Shown piece by piece: positions 52,452 through 61,599 of a stretch of 64,000 nucleotides of DNA. Source of the DNA: Chaenocephalus aceratus (lineage: Eukaryota > Chordata > Actinopteri > Perciformes > Channichthyidae); assembly GCA_023974075.1 (NCBI GenBank), contig CM043790.1, positions 22,775,626 through 22,839,625 of the forward strand. Direction: 5' to 3'. How positions within the stretch are numbered: the stretch's first letter is position 1; the number at the start of each line of letters is the position of its first letter. The notes under the pieces are model-generated. The model was not told the DNA's origin and made no database searches. It saw nothing but the letters and a program-made list of their open reading frames with translations. The translations under genes were made by a program, and so were the position numbers.

Positions 52452-52456
52452 TGTAT

Positions 52457-52620
52457 AAATGTAAATCTAAGTAGGAATAACTTGCATAATGATTTAAAGG
52501 ACAATCATTGATCAAGTAAGGGGTGGGAATTAATAAGCATTTGCTTCCTCCTACTCCCTTTCGGACACATATGATTTATTATTATTATTATTAATATGAA
52601 GACTTTTTTTGTTGTTGTGT
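52457..52620 (+). mobile_element. LINE 3'UTR, continuation of the split LINE
   Basis: AAGGGGTGGGAATTAATAAG and CTTCCTCCTACTCCCTTTCG followed by a (TTA)n-like run are typical of the 3'UTR of this LINE group. Removing the chromovirus and one TSD copy makes it contiguous with 47166. Confidence 0.65.
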
Positions 52621-52851
52621 TGAATATACAAATATTACCATGAATGTGGATAAATACTGTATTATAACAATACGGTATTCTGTTTTTCACATTTGTTATT
52701 TTGTATTTGTTATTTTTTAATCTGTTTGAAATAATAACTGAAAAAATTAAATAAATCTGCTGCTGCGAAAATGTTGGGCAGGGCTGAAAAGTGGGGGGGC
52801 CAATGGCCCCCTGGCCCCCCCGCTTCCGGCGCCCTTGGTACAGAGCATAGC
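52621..52851. other. AT-rich stretch ending in a transposon-like terminus
   Basis: The segment 52787-52841 (GGGGGGGCCAATGGCCCCCT then GCTTCCGGCGCCC) looks like one end of a further DNA transposon. Its other end was not found. Confidence 0.35.
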
Positions 52852-53689
52852 CCATAAAACAGGGGTGGGCAACCTCCGGCCCCCGGGCCGTATACGGCCC
52901 GCGAGACCATTTGGTACGGCCCTCGAGGTAATTTATAAACACACGCAAAAAAGAAAAAAAATTAAAGAAATCTAGACCGCAAAAAAAATGAAACAAGCGA
53001 GTGCCTGTTTTTCCTGGCCAAGGTCAGGGTCCTTGAACACAACACAAGCCTAACGTGTCATCACGTGGTCTGACAGGGATGCAGTTCTGACGGAGAGCTC
53101 CAGAACGCGGCTCCGGGCTGGGACTTCACAAATTGCAGTACCCATAAGGAGCCGTACACATGCCGCAGTTTTTGCGTGGCTGTGTTTTAGTTGTAAGCCC
53201 AGTGGCGATCTGTTAATCTGTCATACTGATCATACAATCAATAACTTTGTTGTTATTAGCATCTGGTTAGCTAGCTATGCTAAGCTTTTTCTACCACCAG
53301 TGAGGTAAAGGCACATCTTTATATGATCATTATAGTTATAAAAAACACAAGAAAATAAAGTAAACAGGTATAAAATACTATATGACAGTAAACAAAAGTT
53401 CTTATTAATAAACAAGAATACAGTTTAAAAGGGGAGTGATTTGTAAAATATCCATAAAGAAAAAGAAAATCTGTTTACAGTTCTGTTTCATATGGATGTT
53501 GTTGAGAGATGTATCCATAGATCTCCTAATGTTGCTCTCAAAGTACACCAGAGTAGTTATAATGATACCCCTTTCGTCTCATTAGTATGCATGAAAAAGT
53601 GACAGGTGACACGCCCCCAATTATGCAAATGAGCTAAGTCCGTCTCCCATTGGTCAATGAGCTAAGTCCCGCCTCCCATGTCCCGCCTC

Positions 53690-54110
53690 CCATTCTTTGA
53701 TGTGTGTTATCAGGTAGGTGTGAAATGCCCCCCTGTGTAGTGCCTTTGTTGTTTAGTTCTTTGATGTGTTGATTAGGGCAGTCTCTTTGAAGTTATGTTG
53801 TCTGGCCCCTGTCCCCTCACACCCCTTTGTAGTCTAGTCCTTTGATGTGTGTTATAACAGGTAGGTGTGAAAAGCCCCCCTGTGTAGTGCCTTTGTTGTC
53901 TAATTCTTTGATGTGTTGATTAAGGCAGACTCTTTGAAGTTATGTTGTCTGGCCCCTGCCCCTCAGAGCCCTTTGTTGTCTAATCTAATTAGCCTTTGAT
54001 GTTTTGCCCTTTGATGTGAGGTGCTATAACAGGCAGGTGTGATTTCACACTGGTGAAAGCCTTTGATGTTAATCTAGGTGTCTCTTTGAAGTTATGCGTG
54101 AGACTGTCTA
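53690..54110. repeat. imperfect tandem repeats, about 150-bp unit
   Basis: Two long copies and a partial third of a unit with TCTTTGATGTGTGTTAT, AGGTAGGTGTGAAA, CCCCCCTGTGTAGTGCCTTT, then CTCTTTGAAGTTATGTTGTC. They precede the first ORF cassette. Function unknown. Confidence 0.8.
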
Positions 54111-54175
54111 CCCGCCCCCTCCCAGCCTCCCCCCTTTTCTCCACCCCTTCCTTATGGCTATGACGCCAGCAGATA

Positions 54176-54549
54176 GTGGGGGTGGAAAGAAGTAGAAATA
54201 CACTCAAACTAAATTAAAAAAGACAGACAATTCAGCTTACCAAGTCACCTTTCAAAAAAGAAAAATGGCAAGAGACGCCTCGAATTGGGTTTAATCAGCC
54301 TGTGACAGCTTACCCGTCCGGAGCGCCAGTCAAGAAACGAATGCAGCAGCAGTGCGGGGTTCAGAGTACAGCCGAAAGATCTGTGCACAAACTTATCTCG
54401 CGCCCTCTGTTTTGGGTCATGTGAGCGTTCATGTGTGTTGGAGGAGGGGCTCTGTAAGGAAGTCTGAAGGAAGTGGCAGATTCTCCCCCGGTTTGAATGC
54501 AAAAGACTCTGACTTTTCTCCAAAGGGCTCCGCCTACCTTAAGAACAAT

Positions 54550-54550
<1 letters not shown>
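54176..54550 (+). pseudogene. degraded first copy of the ORF cassette
   Basis: CTCAAACTAAAT, CACCTTTCAAAAAAGAAAAA and TGG, then GAAACGAATGCAGCAGCAGT match the start of the cassette at 55500-55700. The frame KKRMQQQCGVQ ends after a few codons, and the copy terminates at a CTCCGCCT motif followed by a (CA)n. Confidence 0.6.

Positions 54551-54638
<88 letters not shown>
54551..54638 (+). repeat. (CA)n microsatellite
   Basis: About 88 bp of CA repeat inside the large hAT element. Confidence 0.96.
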
Positions 54639-54639
<1 letters not shown>

Positions 54640-55083
54640 TGGAGTTGCCCCTTGATGTGAGGATTTGAGATAAGCATGGGATGTTAATCCATATGTTAAT
54701 TAAGACACTCACTAAGACACCTAAAAAACGTTATTGCCCTCTCTAGATTTGATTCAGGGTTTGTTTTAAATGATTTGTACTGGCTAAGGATGTTTCTTTT
54801 AAAGTTTTTTGTGAAACTGTTAACTACAAGGAAGTATCTGTTTGCAAAGAGGGTATTCATATTCATTTAAAAGATCTTATTTAGGTTTTAATAGTGATAA
54901 CTAAGGATGTTCTCTTTAGTTGTATGGATTGTGAACTAATGTATAATTACTTTTATTTAACTATAAGAAAGTCTCTCTGAAGAGGGGAAATAATAAAACA
55001 ATTTTAAAAACATGATCTTTGTCTTTTTCATAATTACTTTACACCACTATAAGGAAACCCAATATGAAGCTGTGTGAGGTTGT

Positions 55084-55443
55084 ATGGGTGTAATATTAGA
55101 TTTTGTTGTAGGCAACAAAGAGAAGTTTTCTTTTAAAAATGTGTTTCTGCTCCATTCACTCCATGGCGGCTCCAGTGGGGCTGATCAGAACAAAAGAAAA
55201 GCTGTAAACACTAAAATACTGAATCAGCAGTCTGAGGGTAAATTAAAAATAGTCATTTACAAAAACATACAAGGCTTTTTTCTGTCTACTGGAGATCAAT
55301 GCAGGCTCAGAGTCTCACTCTGTGAGGGGCAAAAGATGCGGATAATATTAGAATTTTGCTGTACCCATAAAGAATGTGTTTCTGCTCCATTTCACTCCAT
55401 GAAGCCTCCAGCTTGTACAAGGCTCCGCCTCCACTCAACATAA
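55084..55443 (+). CDS. unrecognised 119-codon ORF in the hAT cargo
   Basis: No family recognised. Two diverged copies of one stretch lie in it (about 55087-55170 and 55336-55410; TGTGTTTCTGCTCCATT is shared). It ends HST-stop in the motif CTCCGCCTCCACTCAACATA, also present at the end of the 232-codon ORF at 56337. It may be a decayed relative of that ORF rather than a gene. Confidence 0.3.
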   Translation: MGVILDFVVGNKEKFSFKNVFLLHSLHGGSSGADQNKRKAVNTKILNQQSEGKLKIVIYKNIQGFFLSTGDQCRLRVSLCEGQKMRIILEFCCTHKECVSAPFHSMKPPACTRLRLHST

Positions 55444-55660
55444 CATGTCCCGCCCTCCTCACCAGAACATTTAAAAGTAAGGGGATGGAAATAGATGAAA
55501 ATAAATACGCTCAAACTAAATAACAGACCAGTCATTTCCACTCACCAAGTCACTTTTCAAAAAAGAAAAATGGTCAAGAGAAGCATAGATATGGGTTTAA
55601 TCTGCGAGACGCCTGTGACAACAGTACCGCCACCCGTTAGGAGCGCCAATTAAGAAACGA

Positions 55661-56359
55661 ATGCAGTATCTGGGCCGGGTTCAGACACCTCCAGCCGAAG
55701 AACTTCATGAAGAATGGACTCTGAAAAATGGCGATGTTTGGGGTTATGTATTCAACTATATGGCGAATGAACTGCATTCCTACAATCTGAAGAATGGAGA
55801 AACGTATGGACCCCGTAGTGTTAAAGCGACACTGACCTCAACAGATTGGGCTGTGTTAACTCTGGTGTCTTCCAGAGATCTCCACACAACCACTGTAGTG
55901 CATCAAGAAACCATAGTGGAACCAGCGGTGTACAAGATATTTGCAAAGAAAAGCAAAGAAACACAGACAGCATGCGAGATCAAAGAAGAGATTTCACCGC
56001 CGCCCCTCAATGTGGAGGAAGAAAGAGTTATTTCCCCGCTGCCAGAAGTGAGAAGAGTCCTGACAAGCACCGTCTGGGAAACTAAAAGTGGACCATCGGG
56101 GCGATGGTATTACCGTGCAAGCCATTTGGAGACGCTGGGGAAGGACCCCTCTGATGATTTTGTTTTGGAGTATTTTAACTCTACATGCAGAGTTTTTCAG
56201 ACATCTGTGCGGGTGCCTCTGACTGCTTGGCTGAAAATGATTGATGGAAAAGCCACAAAGCTTAAAGAACTTTTTAAACAGAGTCAGACATCGATGGACA
56301 TTATACTGGTGAAAAAGAATCTCACCTTTACAGAGGACTCCGCCTCCCACTCAACATAA
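55661..56359 (+). CDS. unrecognised 232-codon ORF, possible two-module protein
   Basis: Starts MQYLGRVQTPPAEELHEEWT. Two segments look alike in layout: residues about 28-65 (NGDVWGYVFNYM, then YGPRSVKATLTSTDWAVLTL) and about 135-205 (LTSTVWETKSGPSGRWYYRA, then RVPLTAWLKMIDGKATKLKE). A Glu/Pro-rich linker lies between. A G-x-V-x-LT-x-x-W pattern gives a weak resemblance to PC4/Sub1-type single-strand DNA-binding domains; this is a guess. It follows an A-rich leader with CAAAAAAGAAAAATGG, where an earlier ATG (55570) reads 27 codons to a stop. Viral or captured origin cannot be excluded. Confidence 0.45.
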   Translation: MQYLGRVQTPPAEELHEEWTLKNGDVWGYVFNYMANELHSYNLKNGETYGPRSVKATLTSTDWAVLTLVSSRDLHTTTVVHQETIVEPAVYKIFAKKSKETQTACEIKEEISPPPLNVEEERVISPLPEVRRVLTSTVWETKSGPSGRWYYRASHLETLGKDPSDDFVLEYFNSTCRVFQTSVRVPLTAWLKMIDGKATKLKELFKQSQTSMDIILVKKNLTFTEDSASHST

Positions 56360-56386
56360 CAAGTCACACCCTCCTCACCAGATCAT

Positions 56387-56590
56387 TTAAAACTAAGGAC
56401 CCCTCAAAGAAAAACATTGTGCTTTCTACCTATGTAAAAAGAGTGTCGGGGTTGTCTTACGAAAATGTGTTATCTCTGTATCAAGATGATGTGTTTAAAA
56501 ATGAATTTTGTGAAAAATACCAACTGTGTGAGAGACGTCATAAAGACACTCTTTTTAACCACAGTGTTTGTTCCCTACAAATGTTTTAAG
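56387..56590 (+). pseudogene. coding-like segment after the 232-codon ORF
   Basis: From about 56380, in another frame and without an ATG, the sequence is open for about 65 codons (KDPSKKNIVLSTYVKRVSGL, then SYENVLSLYQDDVFKNEFCE) to a TAA at 56587-56589. It could be the C-terminal part of the same protein, displaced by a frameshift, or a separate remnant. Confidence 0.35.
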
Positions 56591-57600
56591 ATTGTTACAA
56601 AATGTAAAAAATGAAAATAAAAGGTATGGAGACAAAATTAATTCAGGTGACTCTGGCTTTATTAGGAAAACAAACATATAATACAAATGGGTTAGGGGTT
56701 AAATGTTACCATCGTGGACTTAATAGTCTAACAAAATACTTTATCTGAATACATTTGTTCTTTTTAAAGAGCACCTTTTGAAATTATTTATTAATTATTT
56801 CAGTGGAACAATCCAGTTTTTGTTAACATCAACGCTTTCTTCTCTTTTTTTTTTGTGTTACTAAGATACTTTTAGACACACTTTGGTGTATGCAACACTT
56901 GTTCAGATAAACAAGGTTTTTTTCTTTTCTGATAAACTTACATATTTTAGTTATTTTCTGTTACCAAGATACTTTAAGATACACCTTGATGTACGCAACA
57001 CTTAACACAGGGTATAATATGAAGTACTTGGTAAGGAAGGGGTTTTTCTTTAAGGGGTGCAAAACTTTAGAACAGGGTAAAATATTCATTAATTTGTATT
57101 GAATTGAGTTTTCTTTTTCTTTTTTGATTTTCAACATACTATTTGTACACAATGACTTTTCCATATTTCTGACATACTATACTTTTTTGACTTTTTTCTG
57201 TAGAATCTTGACAAAACTATTACTTGTTCTTAAATGATGACGGAGATGAGATGAAAAAGCTACAACGCTTAAAGAACTTTTTTCAAAAAACTCTCAATTC
57301 TATAATTGACTATAGTCAACCAGATTGGTGCTTTTAACTTCAATATTTAAAAAAGAAGTCTTCCCGGGCGAGCATGGGACCCCCCTAGAGTAGGTTAGGT
57401 CCCCCCCGACTTAAATCATGTTCACATGGATAGGAAACAAAATACATTTGCACACATCTTGTGTCCATATCTTTCTGTTTTGGTGGTAATGCCACAACCG
57501 TGCACGTGTATGCATGCACGAGTCATGGTGAGATATCTGGATTAAGAGGTTGCTTTTTCTTTGCACAGCATGAAAGACAGGCCAAATGAATGGGCTGTGA
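56591..57600. other. AT-rich interior of the large hAT element
   Basis: No ORF of note. A short repeat pair (TACTAAGATACTTTTAGACA at about 56861 and TACCAAGATACTTTAAGATA at about 56962) lies here. Poly(A)-like AATAAA occurs at about 56613, just after the coding-like segments. Confidence 0.4.
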
Positions 57601-57708
57601 TTTTAGTATTTTTAAGCAGAGGTCAATAGTTTGTACGGCCCTCGGAGGATGTTGAAAAAATTGAAATGGCCCTTGAGAGGAAAAAGGTTCCCCACCCCTG
57701 CCATAAAA

Positions 57709-58509
57709 GATGAAAGTGTTTTAGATTATGCTCAGCAGTGTGTAGTTGGGTGGTCAAACAATCTAGTATTAAGAATGAAGCGTGTTATATATATTTGGTG
57801 CAAAAGTTTGCATTTGGTAAGTGCTATAGTTTTGAGTGCAGTTCTTAATTTAGCAGGAGGAATGAGGTGTTTTCAGTGGCGTTTTTATATCTGGTACCCC
57901 GAACACATCTGGTACCTACACCGGGTTTTAGGACGCGTCACTGCAGCTCTCTCGTCTCCTCTTCACACACCACACTTTTCGCGGCACACGTACTTACAGC
58001 CAATCAGCTCTGAATTATGTGAGATGACGTATGGTGGGGATGGCACAGGGATGGCAGCACCCCTATGGTCATTATTTGTTTGCCACACACATTAAATAGG
58101 AAAATATTCTGAGCATGCGCAGTGTAGTTTTTACAGTCACCATTGACTAAGTCTTAGACAGTAAGAGGGAGGGGCAGGATCGGGTTTTGTCCCACATGGC
58201 TCTAAACAGCTCAATAGGCACACACTAGACACTAATTAGAAGAACACAGACTAAAACAGCAATGTACAGACGAATCAGATGATTAAACATGATCTTAAAA
58301 TATATTTAATATATTTTTTTGCATTTTTTTGTAATCATTATTTGTAATACTTTCTGTTGACATTAGGTGGGAATGTGCCCCACCTGCCCCTAATGACCAG
58401 TCGCCACTGGGTGTTTTGCACTTTGGGTGTGCGGGTTTGTGAATTGTGTTCTGAGAAACTGAGCAATTAAAAAAAAAAGTGTGTTAGCAATCGAAAAAAA
58501 CTGTAAACA
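57709..58509 (-). mobile_element. end of an IS630/mariner-like element, host of two hAT insertions
   Basis: GTGTGTTAGCAATCGAAAAA followed by AACTG and TA (58483-58511) is the inverse of the left end at 27157. The sequence before it (57709-57873 and 58418-58482) is contiguous once the two hAT elements and their duplications are removed. Confidence 0.5.
57866..58417. mobile_element. hAT MITE with 8-bp target duplication
   Basis: The element spans 57874-58409 (536 bp). Ends CAGTGGCG and CGCCACTG; GGTGTTTT is duplicated at 57866-57873 and 58410-58417. Noncoding. Confidence 0.88.
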
Positions 58510-58511
58510 AA

Positions 58512-59800
58512 AAGTACTGCGGCGGTATAGGACCTGGCAGAAAAATACACAGTGAGTGGTTGAAAAAAACAAATGAAGCTTGACCGTCTTTACTCTTCAT
58601 TTTCTATTTCTATGTTACTACTCTCCTCTCAATAAGTGATCGGGGGTGTCACTCCCCAGTTTAACCAATCACTTTGCTCTATTCTCACAAGCCTATCATA
58701 GCGCTCTGCTAAACCTTTTAAATCTGCTCTTCCCCCTCTGACAGCTGTCATTTCAGGTGACTCAACGCAACCCTCCTCCACCCCTTTTCACCTCCTGTCT
58801 GAGGGTCAAGCTAAGCCACTCCTCTTCAGACCGACCTAACTATCCATTCACCACCAGTGTCTAGACCCCGGGGGGGGTTTCATCGGATCGGTTCTCCCCT
58901 CCCGAATGATGCTCCTGCACAACGGGGCCTAATCGCCAAAATCACCATTACTTTCATATGTGTATCCCTGGCAATACATATGTATTCTATTCTTCTTACA
59001 TCAAAAGTTCAAAACCGTCTCTCCTGAGTGAACTATTGTTGATTCACATCAGGAACCATGACTATCCCAATCCCTTGTATTTCACCTTAGACCTTTTAGA
59101 TATAAAAACACATTATTTTACTGTTATCTCTGTAAATTATTGTATAGAAGACCACACGGCGATGGAGAGGTTCCTCAACTCTCAGGACTCTGCTGACTGT
59201 GATGATTATCTCTGGCAATGGGAAAACTGATGTCATCAATTAAATGGTCAATTCAAAAACAGCCAATAGTGCATGTTCACTTTCATATTTAAAGTTGTCT
59301 GCAGTTCTGACTGATACAGAGACAGACATCTCAATCATCTGTCCCACCTCCATGATCATGCCGAGATGTAATGGTCTTCATCTCAAATGGAGTTAATGAC
59401 CCAATATTATTTTACTCTTGTAAAAAGTACAATTTTACTTATACATTAACGTTGATTTCAATATCCTCTCCTTCCTCATTCAGATTCATACGCCTCTCTC
59501 AATCATTTCAGACATTCGCATGTACAAATTATTCATAAGTCAATATTGCAGAGATATAAATGATATATGGAGAAAGAGAGGTGGCACGACACACAATATA
59601 GGTCCAGATGTCACATTTGAACATTATATTGACTCTAAAAGGTCACTGCATTTGTGATGCTCAAGCATGTAATTGTAAAGTAATCATATACTTGTGCATT
59701 TAATCAACGTTTGGGTTTGTTTAGGGTTTTAATGCAGTATTGAATCAACAAAAAAAAGTATTATTGGAATAAATAGTCTCTCTTTAGCAGAAGATCAGGA
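58512..59800. other. intergenic, no gene recognised
   Basis: GC-richer 58610-58960 with repeat-like character. The ORF at 58958-59230 (90 codons) has no recognisable domain or splice context. Confidence 0.4.
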
Positions 59801-60015
59801 CCAAAACCACCAGACTCAGGGTAAGTTTCATCCCACAGGCCATAAGACTATTTAACACCTGAGCTTGCACTATTTAATTTGTATTGTTGTTTTTTTATAT
59901 TTATTGTTGTATGTCTTGTAAATTGCACTGTTGAAGAACCTGCAATCTAAGTTTTTCATACATTACATCGTAGTTTTGTATATGTCCTGACAATAAGACC
60001 TTTGAATCTGAATTT
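59800..60015 (+). mobile_element. LINE 3' tail (Rex/CR1-like)
   Basis: AGGACCAAAACCACCAGACT, CATCCCACAGGCCATAAGAC, then TGTTGAAGAACCTGCAATCT and a TTTGAATCTGAATTT tail match the usual order of the last codons and 3'UTR of fish Rex-type LINEs. The RT is absent. Confidence 0.6.
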
Positions 60016-60538
60016 GAGATTCCCTCCCCAGAGGACAGGAAAATATCTACTCATCTCCTTTCATCTCTTTTATCTCTGCTCAGCGCTGTGATCTCAGGCC
60101 ACATCTGACCAACAGAGGGCAGTGCTGATCTGACAAAACAAAAAATAAGAAGAAAAGGATCACTCCACACCTACACCCAGTAAGATCATCACCACTCCTA
60201 ACAATCTTTAGCGTATAATCAGAATCTTAACATCAAAAAAAGAATTGAAATATATTTTTTGTTTTACAAATTCACACAGCAGAAAAACAAAATGTGATGA
60301 ATGAGGATTAAACTGATAAGAAGACACAGAGACGGAGAAAAGAGACGGTTTGGTAGTCAGGAAGGAGGAGAAAAAGTGAAACTAAAGACAGAAGCAGGGA
60401 AAGTGAGGGATGGCGATTCCCCTCTCGGCCTCCCCTGTGGCTGGACTTGTCTCTGCTAATGACCCTGTCTGCTGGCTCACACAGACAGATGGTGAATTAA
60501 CTCCAATTAGCCCACTCTCACCAGATATCCTCTGACAG

Positions 60539-60540
<2 letters not shown>

Positions 60541-60634
<94 letters not shown>

Positions 60635-60680
60635 TACGCATGCACACACACACGCATACGCACGCACGCACACACACATA
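60541..60680 (+). repeat. (CA)n microsatellite with degenerate edge
   Basis: About 91 bp of pure CA, then CGCATACG/CACG variants to about 60680. Confidence 0.95.
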
Positions 60681-61078
60681 CAAATAATCAGAAAAACCTG
60701 AAGCAGTTACATTTCCTCATCTTAGATTTTGTCAGAAAGTGTTGCATAAAAATGAAGGCTGTTTTATTCACAATGTATTCGATATTTAAAATTGAATTTA
60801 GCTCATATCATTGTGTGTTATACGCTCAAATTATATTTAAAGAAGAAGTTGCTGTAGGATAGAAACTTGTGAGTCACATTTTGTCATCGTGGTTAACACA
60901 TGCACTGTTTTACACACTTTCTCAGACACACACAAAAACCATAGACTGTAGACGGTTACCAGTGTGTGACTGTGACCTCCTGTCATTGTGTTCAGAGTTA
61001 GTGAGGTGTGACCGGTCATCGTTCATACGGTGCACATTGTGTGACTGACTGAACCCACATGACATGTCAAACAGAGCG

Positions 61079-61080
<2 letters not shown>

Positions 61081-61141
<61 letters not shown>

Positions 61142-61144
61142 GTG
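61081..61144 (+). repeat. (GT)n microsatellite
   Basis: About 62 bp of GT repeat. Confidence 0.95.
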
Positions 61145-61512
61145 TCTCCACAGAGCTGTTTGTCAATATGATTGTCACTCACAGGACACGTATGCTTTTC
61201 GATTCATCACACTGAGGAGAACATGTCTCTTCCAGGAAACTGTCTTGGTGTTAACAGGTGTTGTCCCTGCTGCTAAAAGGGCTCCATCTGGGGGTGTGAT
61301 TGGGCGGTCCCCGGCGACCTCTGACCTCTTCTGTAAACCGGGTCGGCAGGAGCTGAGCGCAGGGCAAAAGGTCAGCAGGTCAGCCACATACGCAGCCAGA
61401 CACAATAACATTATTGAACACTGCTGCAATACAAACACTCTCATATTGCAGCAACATGACAGGCCATAAGCTTTTCCATCTATAGGATGTGTACGTACAA
61501 GCTGCCTGTGCA

Positions 61513-61517
<5 letters not shown>

Positions 61518-61591
<74 letters not shown>
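61518..61591 (+). repeat. (GT)n microsatellite
   Basis: About 74 bp of GT repeat. Confidence 0.95.
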
Positions 61592-61594
<3 letters not shown>

Positions 61595-61599
61595 AGCAG

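Larger units (their letters stand above)
47167..52456 (-). mobile_element. Ty3/gypsy chromovirus-type LTR retrotransposon
   Basis: LTRs 47172-47585 (414 bp) and 52032-52451 (420 bp), TG...CA on the minus strand, differ by a 6-bp insertion and a few substitutions. TGTAT is duplicated outside (47167-47171 and 52452-52456). A polypurine tract AAAAGGGGGGTAC adjoins the 3' LTR (47586-47600). The order is Gag, zinc knuckle, protease, RT, RNase H, integrase, chromodomain, as in vertebrate chromoviruses (Sushi-ichi relatives). Several frameshifts and stops make it inactive. It splits the LINE at 46201-47166 and 52457-52620. Confidence 0.94.
52852..57708. mobile_element. large hAT (Charlie-like) element with unrecognised cargo
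   Basis: The element spans 52860-57700 (4841 bp). Ends CAGGGGTGGGCAACC and, inverted, CAGGGGTGGGGAACC. The 8-bp CCATAAAA is duplicated at 52852-52859 and 57701-57708. Both subterminal regions have TACGGCCCTCG. No hAT transposase is seen. The interior holds diverged tandem repeats, a (CA)n and ORF cassettes described separately. Confidence 0.85.

Noticed and set aside
55661..56359. Calling the 232-codon ORF a specific viral or PC4 protein
   Set aside because: The resemblance is too weak by eye; left as unrecognised.
58958..59230. 90-codon ORF
   Set aside because: Length expected by chance in this composition; no domain, no exon borders.
61059..61469. 136-codon ORF through a (GT)n tract
   Set aside because: Its start lies in a microsatellite and the remainder matches no family; the opposite strand is equally open.
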